A stretch of 64,000 nucleotides of DNA from positions 62,001-126,000 of the forward strand of contig NZ_CANNDQ010000007.1 of NCBI RefSeq assembly GCF_947503375.1, read 5' to 3'. The notes beneath the pieces are model-generated. The model made no database searches and was not told the DNA's origin. It was given only the letters and a program-made list of their open reading frames with translations. The stretch comes from an uncultured Psychroserpens sp. GTDB taxonomy: Bacteria; Bacteroidota; Bacteroidia; Flavobacteriales; Flavobacteriaceae. A program made the position numbers and the translations under genes. Shown here piece by piece: positions 50,173-59,483 of the stretch; the stretch's first letter is position 1, and each line of letters begins with the position of its first letter.

Positions 50173-51153
50173 ATGGTGTCAGTCATTATTCCAAATTATA
50201 ATAGATCACAGTACCTTAAACAGGCCTTACAATCTGTAATGGATCAAACGTATTCAAACTGGGAAGCACTTGTGATTGACGATGGCAGTACAGATGATTC
50301 TAAAACTATTGTAAATGAATTTGCTATAACCGATAGCCGTATTGTTTGGTTAGAACGAAAAAATAAGTTAAAAGGAGCGTCTGTTTGTCGAAATATCGGA
50401 ATTAATAATGCTAAAGGTACCTATGTCGTTTTTTTAGACTCAGATGATTTACTTGCACCGCATTGCTTGCAACAACGTACACAATTTATGAAAACTAATC
50501 CTGACCTTGATTTTTCAGTGTTTAAAATGCAATTCTTTGTTGAAGCTATTGGAGACGATGATCGCTTATGGAATTTAAAAACCAATGAGAATGAACTTCA
50601 ACGGTTTTTAAATCTCGATTCAGTATGGCAAACCACTGGTCCTATTTGGAAGACTCAAGCGCTAAAAAAAATAGGAGGTTTTAATCCTGAACTAGAATGT
50701 TGGCAAGATATAGACATTCACCTAAAAGCCTTAAGCTCTAACCTAAATTATCAACTATGTTATAGTTTACCAGTTGATTGTTATTATCGTAAAAATTCAA
50801 CAGGTTCAATTAGTCAAGTACATACAAATTCATTATCAAAACTAGAAAGTAAACGTAAGCTATATTATTGGTTAAATGAAAGATTTGATAGTTCAGATTT
50901 TAATATAAAACAAATACCTTTGCACATCTTGATAAGTGCTATTAACGGACATCAAAAACGTTTCTATAAACAATTTTATGGGCAGGTTATATCTTTGTTT
51001 TCAAAACAAGATCAAAAGCGAGTACGTCAAATGGCGAGAATAAATTTTTACAGACTTAATAAATTACAACGATTTGAAAGGAGATTTTCAGAATTAAAAA
51101 ATAGCTTGATCAAACACAGTTCGATTGGTAAATTTAAAATTAATGATGCCTAA
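50173..51153 (+). CDS. Glycosyltransferase family 2
   Basis: A 326-residue GT2 enzyme: VSVIIPNYNRSQYLKQALQSV, VIDDGSTDDS and the FLDSDD metal motif are visible. The C-terminal half is polar and not diagnostic. It lies one base after the acyltransferase and overlaps the next GT2. It should add one sugar of the repeat unit. Confidence 0.9.
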   Translation: MVSVIIPNYNRSQYLKQALQSVMDQTYSNWEALVIDDGSTDDSKTIVNEFAITDSRIVWLERKNKLKGASVCRNIGINNAKGTYVVFLDSDDLLAPHCLQQRTQFMKTNPDLDFSVFKMQFFVEAIGDDDRLWNLKTNENELQRFLNLDSVWQTTGPIWKTQALKKIGGFNPELECWQDIDIHLKALSSNLNYQLCYSLPVDCYYRKNSTGSISQVHTNSLSKLESKRKLYYWLNERFDSSDFNIKQIPLHILISAINGHQKRFYKQFYGQVISLFSKQDQKRVRQMARINFYRLNKLQRFERRFSELKNSLIKHSSIGKFKINDA

Positions 51154-52081
51154 AATATCTATTGTTATTCCTGTAAAAAATGGTATTGGTATTTTAAACC
51201 AATGTCTTGATGCCATTCAAAAACAAACCATTTTTAAAGACTGTGAAGTTGTTATTGTTGATAGTGGTAGTACAGATGGTACTATAGCGATGTTAAAAAC
51301 ATATGATGTTACTTTAGTTTCTATTCCGCCAGAGACGTTCAATCATGGTGCCACCAGAAACCTTGGTGTTACACATGCAAAAGGTGAGTTTGTAGTTATG
51401 ACCGTCCAAGATGCTGTACCTACAAATGAGTTTTGGTTAGAAAATATGTTACGTCATTTTAAAGACGATCATGTTTCTGGCGTTTGTGGACAACAAGTAA
51501 TTCCGCATCATAAAAATAAAAACCCACACGAATGGTTTAGACCTCAATCTAATCCTAAATCAAAAACAATACACTTTAAAAGTAAACAGGCCTTTGATGA
51601 ACTGTCACCAGAAGAGAAAAGAAATGTTTGTGGATGGGACGATGTGAATGCGATGTATCGTAAAACGGCTTTAGAAGCTATTCCGTTTGAAACAATAGCC
51701 TTTGGTGAAGATATGCTATGGGCAAAGGCTGCTTTAGAGCAAGGGCATAAATTAGTCTATGATCATGCAGTACGTGTTTATCATTACCATTATCAGTTTC
51801 CAGATTATACGTACAGACGTACTATGATCTCTAAAGTGTTTATTTATAAATGTTTTGGATACGCCGTGCCACATAAGTTCACGCTTAAAGATTATGCATT
51901 GGTCATCTACAGAAATTTTAAATGGAAATTGCATCCAAAATGGATCTGGCATAACTTAAAAATTGTCTACTATCAAAGAAAAGCTACAAACGATTTTCTA
52001 AGAGCGATTATGAATAATACTTTGTCAGATTTAGAACAATCATTAGCTTTGAACATTCCGATTGGTCAACAAAAAAAGTAA
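51143..52081 (+). CDS. Glycosyltransferase family 2 (rhamnosyltransferase-like)
   Basis: A GT2 enzyme of about 312 residues. ISIVIPVKNGIGILNQCLDAI and VDSGSTDGT start the protein, TFNHGATRNLG is characteristic of the rhamnosyltransferase-like group, and MTVQDAVPT stands at the metal motif. The ATG at 51143 overlaps the previous stop by 11 bases and is preferred to an upstream in-frame TTG. The rhamnose assignment is by resemblance only. Confidence 0.88.
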   Translation: MMPKISIVIPVKNGIGILNQCLDAIQKQTIFKDCEVVIVDSGSTDGTIAMLKTYDVTLVSIPPETFNHGATRNLGVTHAKGEFVVMTVQDAVPTNEFWLENMLRHFKDDHVSGVCGQQVIPHHKNKNPHEWFRPQSNPKSKTIHFKSKQAFDELSPEEKRNVCGWDDVNAMYRKTALEAIPFETIAFGEDMLWAKAALEQGHKLVYDHAVRVYHYHYQFPDYTYRRTMISKVFIYKCFGYAVPHKFTLKDYALVIYRNFKWKLHPKWIWHNLKIVYYQRKATNDFLRAIMNNTLSDLEQSLALNIPIGQQKK

Positions 52082-52088
52082 TAATTTA

Positions 52089-53018
52089 ATGAGGCAACAT
52101 CCTATTTTGGTTACTGGTATTCATCGATCGGGTTCTACATGGATTGGAAAAACAGTAGCTGTTTCACCACAAGTAAAGTATGTGCATGAACCTTTTAATC
52201 TTCAGATTAAAAGAGCCAATCCATTACGCAAACTAGGAATATATACTTTAAGATCACCTTTGAAATTTTGGTTTGAATATGTAGATGGTAAAACAAACAA
52301 GAAACGACAAGACGAAATTTTAAATTACATTAGAGCGTTCTATTCTATTAGTACCGTATCTGTGTTGCATGAATTTTTCAAAATAAGGAAACCAAGCGAT
52401 ATTAAACTATTCTTCAATGAATTGAAAAGTCGCAGTAAAAGACCTCTCATCAAAGATCCATTAGCCTTGATGTCTTCAGCTTTTATTGCTGAAAAGTTGA
52501 ATGCAAAGGTTGTGGTATCTGTTAGACATCCAGCTGCATTTGTAGCTAGTATCATACGTAAAAATTGGAAGTTCGATTTTAATAATTTTGCCAACCAAGA
52601 GCGTTTACTTGATGAACATTTATTTCCTTATAAAGAAGCGATTATAAGTTGTTCAAAAAAACGCCTACCTTTAGTTGATGAAGCCATTTTATTATGGAAT
52701 ATTATCTATAGCTTTACATCGAAATTACAAGACAAGTATAAAGATGATTGGTATTTTGTTAAACATGAAGATTTATCAGAAGATCCAGTAGAAGAATATA
52801 GGAAGCTGTTTCAATATTTAAGTTTAGAGTTTAACGAAATTATTGTCTCACAGATTCAAAAAAGCACATCAGGTGAAATACAAGATGTGTTAAATAGAAA
52901 TGCAAAGGAAAATATTAAGTCTTGGAAAAATGTGCTATCTAATGATGAGATTACTAAAATAAAGAAGCAAACCAATACGGTTGCAAGCAAATTTTATACT
53001 GAAGAAAGTTGGAGTTAG
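52089..53018 (+). CDS. Sulfotransferase-domain protein
   Basis: A 309-residue sulfotransferase. VTGIHRSGSTWIGKTVAVSP is the 5'-phosphosulfate loop and VVSVRHPAAFVASIIRKNW the 3'-phosphate motif. The ATG at 52089 follows the previous gene by seven bases and is preferred to a TTG at 52062 inside it. This is the third sulfotransferase in the window and the second in the glycan cluster. Confidence 0.87.
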   Translation: MRQHPILVTGIHRSGSTWIGKTVAVSPQVKYVHEPFNLQIKRANPLRKLGIYTLRSPLKFWFEYVDGKTNKKRQDEILNYIRAFYSISTVSVLHEFFKIRKPSDIKLFFNELKSRSKRPLIKDPLALMSSAFIAEKLNAKVVVSVRHPAAFVASIIRKNWKFDFNNFANQERLLDEHLFPYKEAIISCSKKRLPLVDEAILLWNIIYSFTSKLQDKYKDDWYFVKHEDLSEDPVEEYRKLFQYLSLEFNEIIVSQIQKSTSGEIQDVLNRNAKENIKSWKNVLSNDEITKIKKQTNTVASKFYTEESWS

Positions 53019-53902
53019 AAAGACCTATTAAAAATCAACCACTCGTTAGTGTACTTATGACCGTTTATAACCGTGAAAAGTACATTGCTCAAGCTATTGA
53101 AAGTGTATTGAAAAGCACTTACAGTAATTGGGAATTGATTATAGTCGATGACCAATCTAAAGATAGTTCTGTAGCTATAGCTAAAACATATCAAACCAAA
53201 GACGATAGGATAAAATTGCACATAAATACAACAAATTTAGGCGATTATTCTAACAGAAATAAAGCGGCATCATATGCTAAAGGTAAATACTTGAAGTACG
53301 TTGATGCAGACGATATGATCTATCCTCATGGTCTAGAATTGTTAGTGTATTATATGGAACAATTTCCAAATTCAGGATATGGTTTATGTTCGTTAGATCA
53401 AGATAAATATCATATGTTCCCATTTGAGCTTAATCAAAGTGAAGCCTATCACAGACATTATTTCGAACAGCAACTATTTCATAAAGCACCATTGTCGTCA
53501 ATAATTAAAACGTCAGCTTTTACTGCTGTTGGTGGGTTTTCTGGGAAACAACATTTAGGAGATTTTGAAATGTGGCATGTTTTATCACAGCAGTTCCCAG
53601 TGGTTTTAATGCCTCATGGTGTAGTTTGGTACAGAGAGCATGATGCTCAACAAATGAATGATAATTTGAGAGACCCTTACGTTCCGTTTAAATATATTTT
53701 ATGTGCCAAAGCACTTATTGCTAGTGGAAAATGTCCTTTAGGTGCTCACGAAAAAACAAAGGCATTGAAGGCTTTGAAATATAATGAGGCTAGATCAATA
53801 CTTTCAGCAGTTAAACATCATTCACTAAAAAAAGCATTAGAATTATATAAGGCTAGCGAACTTAATTTCTTTCAAATCATCAAAAGCATCACTAAGACAT
53901 GA
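53009..53902 (+). CDS. Glycosyltransferase family 2
   Basis: A 297-residue GT2 enzyme with VSVLMTVYNREKYIAQAIESVL, VDDQSKDSS and KYVDADDMI (metal motif). The start is TTG, overlapping the sulfotransferase end by ten bases; no ATG or GTG in frame is available before the first strand. It is one of several sequential glycosyltransferases building the repeat unit. Confidence 0.88.
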   Translation: MELERPIKNQPLVSVLMTVYNREKYIAQAIESVLKSTYSNWELIIVDDQSKDSSVAIAKTYQTKDDRIKLHINTTNLGDYSNRNKAASYAKGKYLKYVDADDMIYPHGLELLVYYMEQFPNSGYGLCSLDQDKYHMFPFELNQSEAYHRHYFEQQLFHKAPLSSIIKTSAFTAVGGFSGKQHLGDFEMWHVLSQQFPVVLMPHGVVWYREHDAQQMNDNLRDPYVPFKYILCAKALIASGKCPLGAHEKTKALKALKYNEARSILSAVKHHSLKKALELYKASELNFFQIIKSITKT

Positions 53903-54651
53903 TTAAAATAATTAAATTATTAGTTATCAATACATTTAGTCGCTTTAAACGAAAAGTATACTGGTTATATAGATTGTCGCATTCCCAATTAGGAAATGGG
54001 AGTAAGATTGACTTTCCAGTAATTAGAGAAGGGAAAGGCAAACTCAAACTAGGAAAACATAGTTTTTTAGGAAAGTATTCTGAAATTGGTATTGGAGAAC
54101 AAGCTCATTTATGTTGTGGGAAACATGCGCTCATTGAAACTAAAGGAACTATTTTAATTGATAAAACCTGTAGTCTTACTATTGGAGATGATTTTAAATT
54201 GGGACGTAATTCTAGATTGTTTGTAAAAGGGAATTGGACCTTTGGAAATCATATTACTATAGAGACCAACTGTGCTGTTTTTGCTAGAGAGCCAAATGCA
54301 AAAGGTGTTTTAAGTATAGGTGATAATACAAATATTGGTGATTTCACTATTCTTGATGTATTTGATGATATTACTATTGGGAATGATGTTGCAATTGGTC
54401 CTAATTGTACCATTTATACTCACGACCATATCTATACAAACAAAGAAGTAGCTGCATGGAAAGGCGGAATAGTTACAAAACCTGTACATATCAAAAATGG
54501 TGCATGGATAGGTTCTAATGTTACACTTTTACCAGGCGTGACCATAGGAGAAAGAGCTGTAGTAGCTGCAGGGTCAATTGTTACAAAAAGCGTAGAAGCC
54601 AATAGTATTTATGGAGGCAATCCGGCAAAATTGATAAAAAATATTGATTAA
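53899..54651 (+). CDS. Hexapeptide-repeat acyltransferase (WbbJ/Maa-like)
   Basis: A 250-residue protein with a left-handed parallel beta-helix of hexapeptide repeats (IGEQAHL, IGDNTNIGDF, IGNDVAIGPNC) and the acetyltransferase segment YTHDHIYTNKEV with the probable catalytic His. The C-terminus reads PGVTIGERAVVAAGSIVTKSV and YGGNPAKLIK. It should acetylate a sugar or sugar nucleotide in the cytoplasm. It overlaps both neighbours. Confidence 0.9.
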   Translation: MIKIIKLLVINTFSRFKRKVYWLYRLSHSQLGNGSKIDFPVIREGKGKLKLGKHSFLGKYSEIGIGEQAHLCCGKHALIETKGTILIDKTCSLTIGDDFKLGRNSRLFVKGNWTFGNHITIETNCAVFAREPNAKGVLSIGDNTNIGDFTILDVFDDITIGNDVAIGPNCTIYTHDHIYTNKEVAAWKGGIVTKPVHIKNGAWIGSNVTLLPGVTIGERAVVAAGSIVTKSVEANSIYGGNPAKLIKNID

Positions 54652-55984
54652 TATACTTTACATAGCTTATCAGTTTCCGCCGTTAAATATTGGAGGGTCA
54701 GCACGTCCAGCTAAATTTGCTAAGTATTTAAACGATTTTGGAATTCATCCTATTGTGGTCACATTAGATAGTAATGACTATTCAAAAGTTTACCCAAACC
54801 CCAAATCTGATAGCAATTTACTTAAAGGCTATGAAGACAAGTTAGATGTCATTGAAATTCCTACTGAAGATTTATTACAACGTTCGAAAAATAAGATTCG
54901 AAATTTTTTAGAAATTTATTTCAATATCTACAGAGGTAATGAAAAAAAGTATTGGGAAGCCAATTATCATAAAGTAATAGCCGATTATTTAAAGCATAAT
55001 TCTGTATCAGCAATTTTGGTAACAGCACCACCATTTAGTATACTTCCGTTAGCCGTTAAAACTTCAAAAACCTACAAGCTTCCTTTAATTGTCGATATGA
55101 GAGACCCTTGGACCATGTGGAACATGTCTCCATACAGTAATTATGTCAATTTTTTAAAAGCAAAGTACACCGAACGAGCTGTTTTTAAACAAGCAAGGAA
55201 AATCATTGCAACCTCTAAAGTAACACTCGATGATTTTAAAAGTTTGCATCCATCAATAGCTAAAGAGAAATTTGTATACATTCCAAATGGGTTTGAACAT
55301 GATGTTCAATTTAAAAGTATTGCGTATAAACCAAAGGCAAAAATCACTATTGGTTATGTAGGGAGTTTTTATTACACACCTGAGAGCAGAGCACAGATTA
55401 TGATGAAATGGTATAAAAAGAAGGCTCATAGAAAATTACAATATATTCCTCGTAAGGAAGATTGGTTGTATCGAAGTCCGTATATGTTTTTTAAGGCATT
55501 GCACCAATTGTTTTTAGAATCTCCTGAATTAGAAGATAGAATCTGCATTAGGTTTGCTGGAAATAGAGAGCCATGGTTTGACAGTATGGTATCTGAGTAT
55601 AATTTAGAAAATAACATTGAACATTTAGGATGGATATCTAGAGAGGCTTCATTAGAATTTCAAGCGTCATGTGATTTTTTGTTAATGACTTCGGCAAAAG
55701 TCATTGGAGGAAGAGATTACAGTATTGCTGGAAAAACATTTGAATATTTTACAATTCAAAAACCTATTCTTGCTTGTGTTGCCGATGGTGCTCAAAAAGA
55801 CGTTTTAGAGCATTCTAAAATGGCTCATTTTATTGATGTTGATAATGCTAAAAAAGCAGCCAAGCAATTAAAAGATGTGTTTTTGACCGAACGAACTTTG
55901 CGTCCTAATGAAGCATATATCAACTCTTTTAAAGTTGAAGAACTAACAAAACAGTTAACAGATGTAATCAAATCTGTGATTTAA
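54644..55984 (+). CDS. Glycosyltransferase family 4 (GT-B)
   Basis: A 446-residue GT-B enzyme. The N-terminal ILYIAYQFPPLNIGGSARPAKFAKYL is typical, MRDPWTMWN follows near residue 155, and IAGKTFEYFTIQKPILA near the end is the sugar-nucleotide region. The start TTG overlaps the previous gene by eight bases. It resembles the GT4 encoded at 60476 in motif layout. Sugar unknown. Confidence 0.87.
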   Translation: MINILYIAYQFPPLNIGGSARPAKFAKYLNDFGIHPIVVTLDSNDYSKVYPNPKSDSNLLKGYEDKLDVIEIPTEDLLQRSKNKIRNFLEIYFNIYRGNEKKYWEANYHKVIADYLKHNSVSAILVTAPPFSILPLAVKTSKTYKLPLIVDMRDPWTMWNMSPYSNYVNFLKAKYTERAVFKQARKIIATSKVTLDDFKSLHPSIAKEKFVYIPNGFEHDVQFKSIAYKPKAKITIGYVGSFYYTPESRAQIMMKWYKKKAHRKLQYIPRKEDWLYRSPYMFFKALHQLFLESPELEDRICIRFAGNREPWFDSMVSEYNLENNIEHLGWISREASLEFQASCDFLLMTSAKVIGGRDYSIAGKTFEYFTIQKPILACVADGAQKDVLEHSKMAHFIDVDNAKKAAKQLKDVFLTERTLRPNEAYINSFKVEELTKQLTDVIKSVI

Positions 55985-56014
55985 AATATATCATCTGAAA
56001 AGACAAATAAAAAC

Positions 56015-57109
56015 ATGAAAAAATTACTAATAGTTGTAGGTACACGACCTAATTACATAAAGATTACGCAGTTTAAAAAGGTTGCAGAATCTCAATTTAA
56101 AGGACAATTTGATGTAAAAATTGTGCACACTGGTCAGCACTTTGATAAGTCTATGGCAGATGTATTCTTCCAACAATTAGATATATGGCCTGATTATTTT
56201 CTCAATATTTCTCAGGCATCAGCAAATATACAAATGGGAGAGATCATGGTGCGGCTTGAAAAGGTTATAAGCGACTTTAAACCAGATATGGTCTTAGTAC
56301 CAGGCGATGTGAATTCAACTTTAGCTGCTGCTTTAACAACCTATAAATTGGGTATAACACTAGGTCACTTAGAAAGTGGATTAAGAAGCTTTGATCGTTC
56401 TATGCCAGAGGAGATCAACCGTATTTTGGTTGATGAGATCACAGATCATTTTTTTGTGACAGAGCATAGTGGTATTGATAATCTTATAAAGGAAGGAAAG
56501 CCGCAAGGGAAAATTCATTATGTAGGAAATACAATGATCGATACGTTAGTTGCTTTTGAAGCTGCTATAAAAGATAAAGATGTTATGCAAACGCATCAGT
56601 TAAAGAAAGATGATTTTATTCTCATGACGATTCATCGTCCAGCTACGGTTGATAATAAAAAAGGCTTAGAAGAATTATTGTCTCTCTTGAAAGACATACC
56701 AACGTCTCAAAATATTGTTTTTCCGATGCATCCAAGAACATTGAACAATATTGATAAATTTGGTTTGAAAGCTAAGTTTTCAGAATTAAAAAAACTTATC
56801 ATAACACCTCCAATGGACTATTTTAGTTTTCAGAACTTAATCCATAACTGTAGTATGGTACTAACTGATAGTGGTGGAATACAGGAAGAGACAACGTTTA
56901 AACAAAAACCCTGTTTAACACTTCGCCCAAACACAGAACGACCAAGTACAATAGAAATTGGATCTAATACTTTGTTGCATTTTGATAAGGTCGAGATCCT
57001 AAGTCATATTGAAGCTATTATTTCTGGTACATATAAGAAAGGACTAGTGCCTCAATTTTGGGATGGTAAGGCCACACAACGTATATTGAAAATAATTTCA
57101 AACTTATAA
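56015..57109 (+). CDS. wecB: Non-hydrolysing UDP-N-acetylglucosamine 2-epimerase
   Basis: A 364-residue epimerase that converts UDP-GlcNAc to UDP-ManNAc for glycan synthesis. Motifs VVGTRPNYIKI, HTGQHFD, LGHLESGLRSFDRSMPEEINR and LTDSGGIQEE are clear, with length typical for the family. The presence of this gene in the cluster suggests ManNAc or a derived acid in the polymer. No dehydrogenase to ManNAcA is in the window. Confidence 0.94.
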   Translation: MKKLLIVVGTRPNYIKITQFKKVAESQFKGQFDVKIVHTGQHFDKSMADVFFQQLDIWPDYFLNISQASANIQMGEIMVRLEKVISDFKPDMVLVPGDVNSTLAAALTTYKLGITLGHLESGLRSFDRSMPEEINRILVDEITDHFFVTEHSGIDNLIKEGKPQGKIHYVGNTMIDTLVAFEAAIKDKDVMQTHQLKKDDFILMTIHRPATVDNKKGLEELLSLLKDIPTSQNIVFPMHPRTLNNIDKFGLKAKFSELKKLIITPPMDYFSFQNLIHNCSMVLTDSGGIQEETTFKQKPCLTLRPNTERPSTIEIGSNTLLHFDKVEILSHIEAIISGTYKKGLVPQFWDGKATQRILKIISNL

Positions 57110-57121
57110 CCATCATAGTAA

Positions 57122-58348
57122 ATGGTCAAAAAGTCTATTTGCATATTCACACAATCACCTTTAACAAAAGCGCCTAGAGTGGTTAAAGAAGCTAATGTAT
57201 ATGCAGAGGCAGGATTCAGTGTAACAGTTTATGGATTGTGGTACGATAAAGCATTATTAGAAAACGATAGAGCATTATTACATTCTGAGATTATTTATAA
57301 AGCAGGAATCAACCTTTTAGATTATAATAGCTTTAGATCAAAAATTATACGACTAAAACGAAAGACTGCTCGTGAACTAGTTAAATACTTAAATATTGAA
57401 ACCATTAATGCTTTAGGGTATAATTATAAGTACTATCTGAAACAATTAGAACAAGAGCAATCATGCATCTACATAGGTCACGAAGAGATGAGTATGGCAT
57501 TGTCAAAAGCGTTACTTGAAAAAGGCTTTAAGGTTGCATTCGATTTCGAAGATTGGCATTCAAAAGACCTGCTGCCAGAGGATCGCGTTTACAGACCTAT
57601 TAAATTGTTAGAGCGTTTAGAGGCTTATTTGTTGGAGAAAGCGACCTATTGCTATACCACTTCAGAGGCCATGTCTAAAGCAATGGTTTCATATTATAAT
57701 ACATCAAGAAGACCAAAAGTGGTTTATAATAGTTTTTTAGCTTCAGATCGAGAACTTATAGATGGTTTGAACAAGGACATTATTGATCAAAATTTACCTT
57801 CGGTTTTTTGGTTTTCACAAGTTATAAGTGAAGGGAGAGGTTTAGAGTTATTGTTTGATGCGCTTAGCTACTGCAAAGTGTCGTTTCAATTGCATTTAAG
57901 AGGGGAAGTTTCTAGAGATTTTAAAGCCAAACTAATTTCTAAAACACCTAAAGAGATAGAGTTATATTTTCATGATCTTGTGTTGCCAAATCAATTAATA
58001 TCAAGAATAGCAGAACATGATATTGGGATTGCTTTTGAGTCTACTGAGCCTAAAAGTCGCAATTATACCATCACAAATAAAGTGTTTCATTATTTGCAAT
58101 CAGGTATTGCAATTTTAGCAACTGAAACAGCGGGTCAAAAAGAAATAGAAGCTAAAGCCCCTGAGGCTATATTACTTATTGAAAGAGACTCGAAGGAAAT
58201 AGCAAAAGCTTTAGATAGGTTATTGTCTGATGCTAATCGCTTAGAGTTAATGAAAACTTCAAGTCGAGAAGCTGGGAAACATAACTTTGCTTTTGAAAGT
58301 TCAAAAGAACAATTATTACATATGTTGAACGAAGAATTTGACATTTGA
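57122..58348 (+). CDS. GT-B glycosyltransferase family protein
   Basis: A 408-residue protein with a two-domain GT-B shape. ICIFTQSPLTKAPRVVKEANVY is the N-terminal strand region, DFEDWHSKDLL lies near residue 143, and NYTITNKVFHYLQSGIAILATETAGQKEI is the nucleotide-sugar region. The family is not clear by eye. It is followed by a 99-base gap, the largest in the polysaccharide cluster. Confidence 0.82.
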   Translation: MVKKSICIFTQSPLTKAPRVVKEANVYAEAGFSVTVYGLWYDKALLENDRALLHSEIIYKAGINLLDYNSFRSKIIRLKRKTARELVKYLNIETINALGYNYKYYLKQLEQEQSCIYIGHEEMSMALSKALLEKGFKVAFDFEDWHSKDLLPEDRVYRPIKLLERLEAYLLEKATYCYTTSEAMSKAMVSYYNTSRRPKVVYNSFLASDRELIDGLNKDIIDQNLPSVFWFSQVISEGRGLELLFDALSYCKVSFQLHLRGEVSRDFKAKLISKTPKEIELYFHDLVLPNQLISRIAEHDIGIAFESTEPKSRNYTITNKVFHYLQSGIAILATETAGQKEIEAKAPEAILLIERDSKEIAKALDRLLSDANRLELMKTSSREAGKHNFAFESSKEQLLHMLNEEFDI

Positions 58349-58367
58349 CTATAACAATTATTGCGTA

Positions 58368-58398
58368 TTTGTATTTAATCAGTAATATTGTAGTCTTG
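58368..58398 (+). promoter_or_regulatory. Internal promoter of the polysaccharide cluster
   Basis: TTTG (58368-58371), 19 bases and TAGTCTTG (58391-58398) match the Bacteroidetes promoter with one difference in the -7 box. It lies in the only large gap of the cluster, about 50 bases before the first acyltransferase of a tandem pair. Confidence 0.55.
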
Positions 58399-58447
58399 CA
58401 TAAATATGTAATTCTTCAGAAGAGATTTACACTTAAAATTAATTAAT

Positions 58448-59473
58448 TTGGAAAAAAGAGCTTATTTACCTTCGGTTACATTCATAAGAGGTATTGCAGC
58501 TTTTTCAGTTTGCTTATTTCACTTTACGAAAGGGTTTATATCTGAAATTTCTGGCCCTATACAGTTTGCACCTTATGCTTGGGTTGGTGTTGAGGTGTTT
58601 TTTGTGGTGTCTGGGTTTGTTATTCCGTATTATTTATTAGATACAAAATTCAAGACCAAACATTATGGTGGTTATTTGATTAAAAGAATCATAAGAATTG
58701 AACCAGCCTATCTAGTATCAATCGCACTAGTGATAGGACTCAATTACGTGTCTAGTTTATTTACCATTTATAAAGGTGAACCCTTTTCTGTATCAGGCAA
58801 TCAACTCTTATTACATTTAGGGTATTTAATAGATTTTTTTGATGGTACTTGGTTAAATCCAGTTTATTGGACCTTGGCGATAGAATTTCAATATTATATA
58901 GTTATTGGTTTTTTAATCATCTTATGGAATAAAAACATTAGATACCTCACAATACTATCAGTGTTACTGTTTCTAGCGCTCTCATTCATACCACAGCATG
59001 ATGTTAAGTTTTTTAGACATACTGATATTTTTACTATAGGCATTGTATGTGCTTTCTATAAGATTGGACACCTACGCAAGTCGTATTATTTATTAGCTGT
59101 AATAGCATTGGGTATAATTATTTATATACACCACAACACAGTAATTACCGTATTGTCACTTATTGCGACATTAGGAATCGCCTTTTTTAATCAGAAAAAG
59201 AAAATCGCTTGGCTAGTATTTCTTGGAAACATATCCTATTCATTATACTTAACTCATGTGCCTATTGGAGGTCGAGTTATTAACCTATCTAAACGATTTG
59301 CGCTTAATGAATTCAATAAATTATTAGTGATATTATTGGCTATTGTTGTTTCAATTGTTGCAGCATATATCTTTTACATTTTAATTGAAAAACCATCGCA
59401 TAGATGGTCTAAGAGTATAAAATTTAGAGATAGTTTGAACGAATCAGAAAAAGTAACTGGTAAAACAAATTAA
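58448..59473 (+). CDS. Acyltransferase 3 family protein, tandem copy 1
   Basis: A 341-residue membrane acyltransferase with about ten helices. FIRGIAAFSVCLFHFTKG and GVEVFFVVSGFVIPY are N-terminal family motifs, WTLAIEFQYYIVIG the conserved Glu segment, and YSLYLTHVPIGGRVI the C-terminal one. It is a close paralogue of the next protein (shared LFHFTKGF, NPVYWTLA, LEKPSH-type end). The start is TTG. It should acylate a sugar of the glycan. Confidence 0.88.
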   Translation: MEKRAYLPSVTFIRGIAAFSVCLFHFTKGFISEISGPIQFAPYAWVGVEVFFVVSGFVIPYYLLDTKFKTKHYGGYLIKRIIRIEPAYLVSIALVIGLNYVSSLFTIYKGEPFSVSGNQLLLHLGYLIDFFDGTWLNPVYWTLAIEFQYYIVIGFLIILWNKNIRYLTILSVLLFLALSFIPQHDVKFFRHTDIFTIGIVCAFYKIGHLRKSYYLLAVIALGIIIYIHHNTVITVLSLIATLGIAFFNQKKKIAWLVFLGNISYSLYLTHVPIGGRVINLSKRFALNEFNKLLVILLAIVVSIVAAYIFYILIEKPSHRWSKSIKFRDSLNESEKVTGKTN

Positions 59474-59483
59474 ACACAAACAT

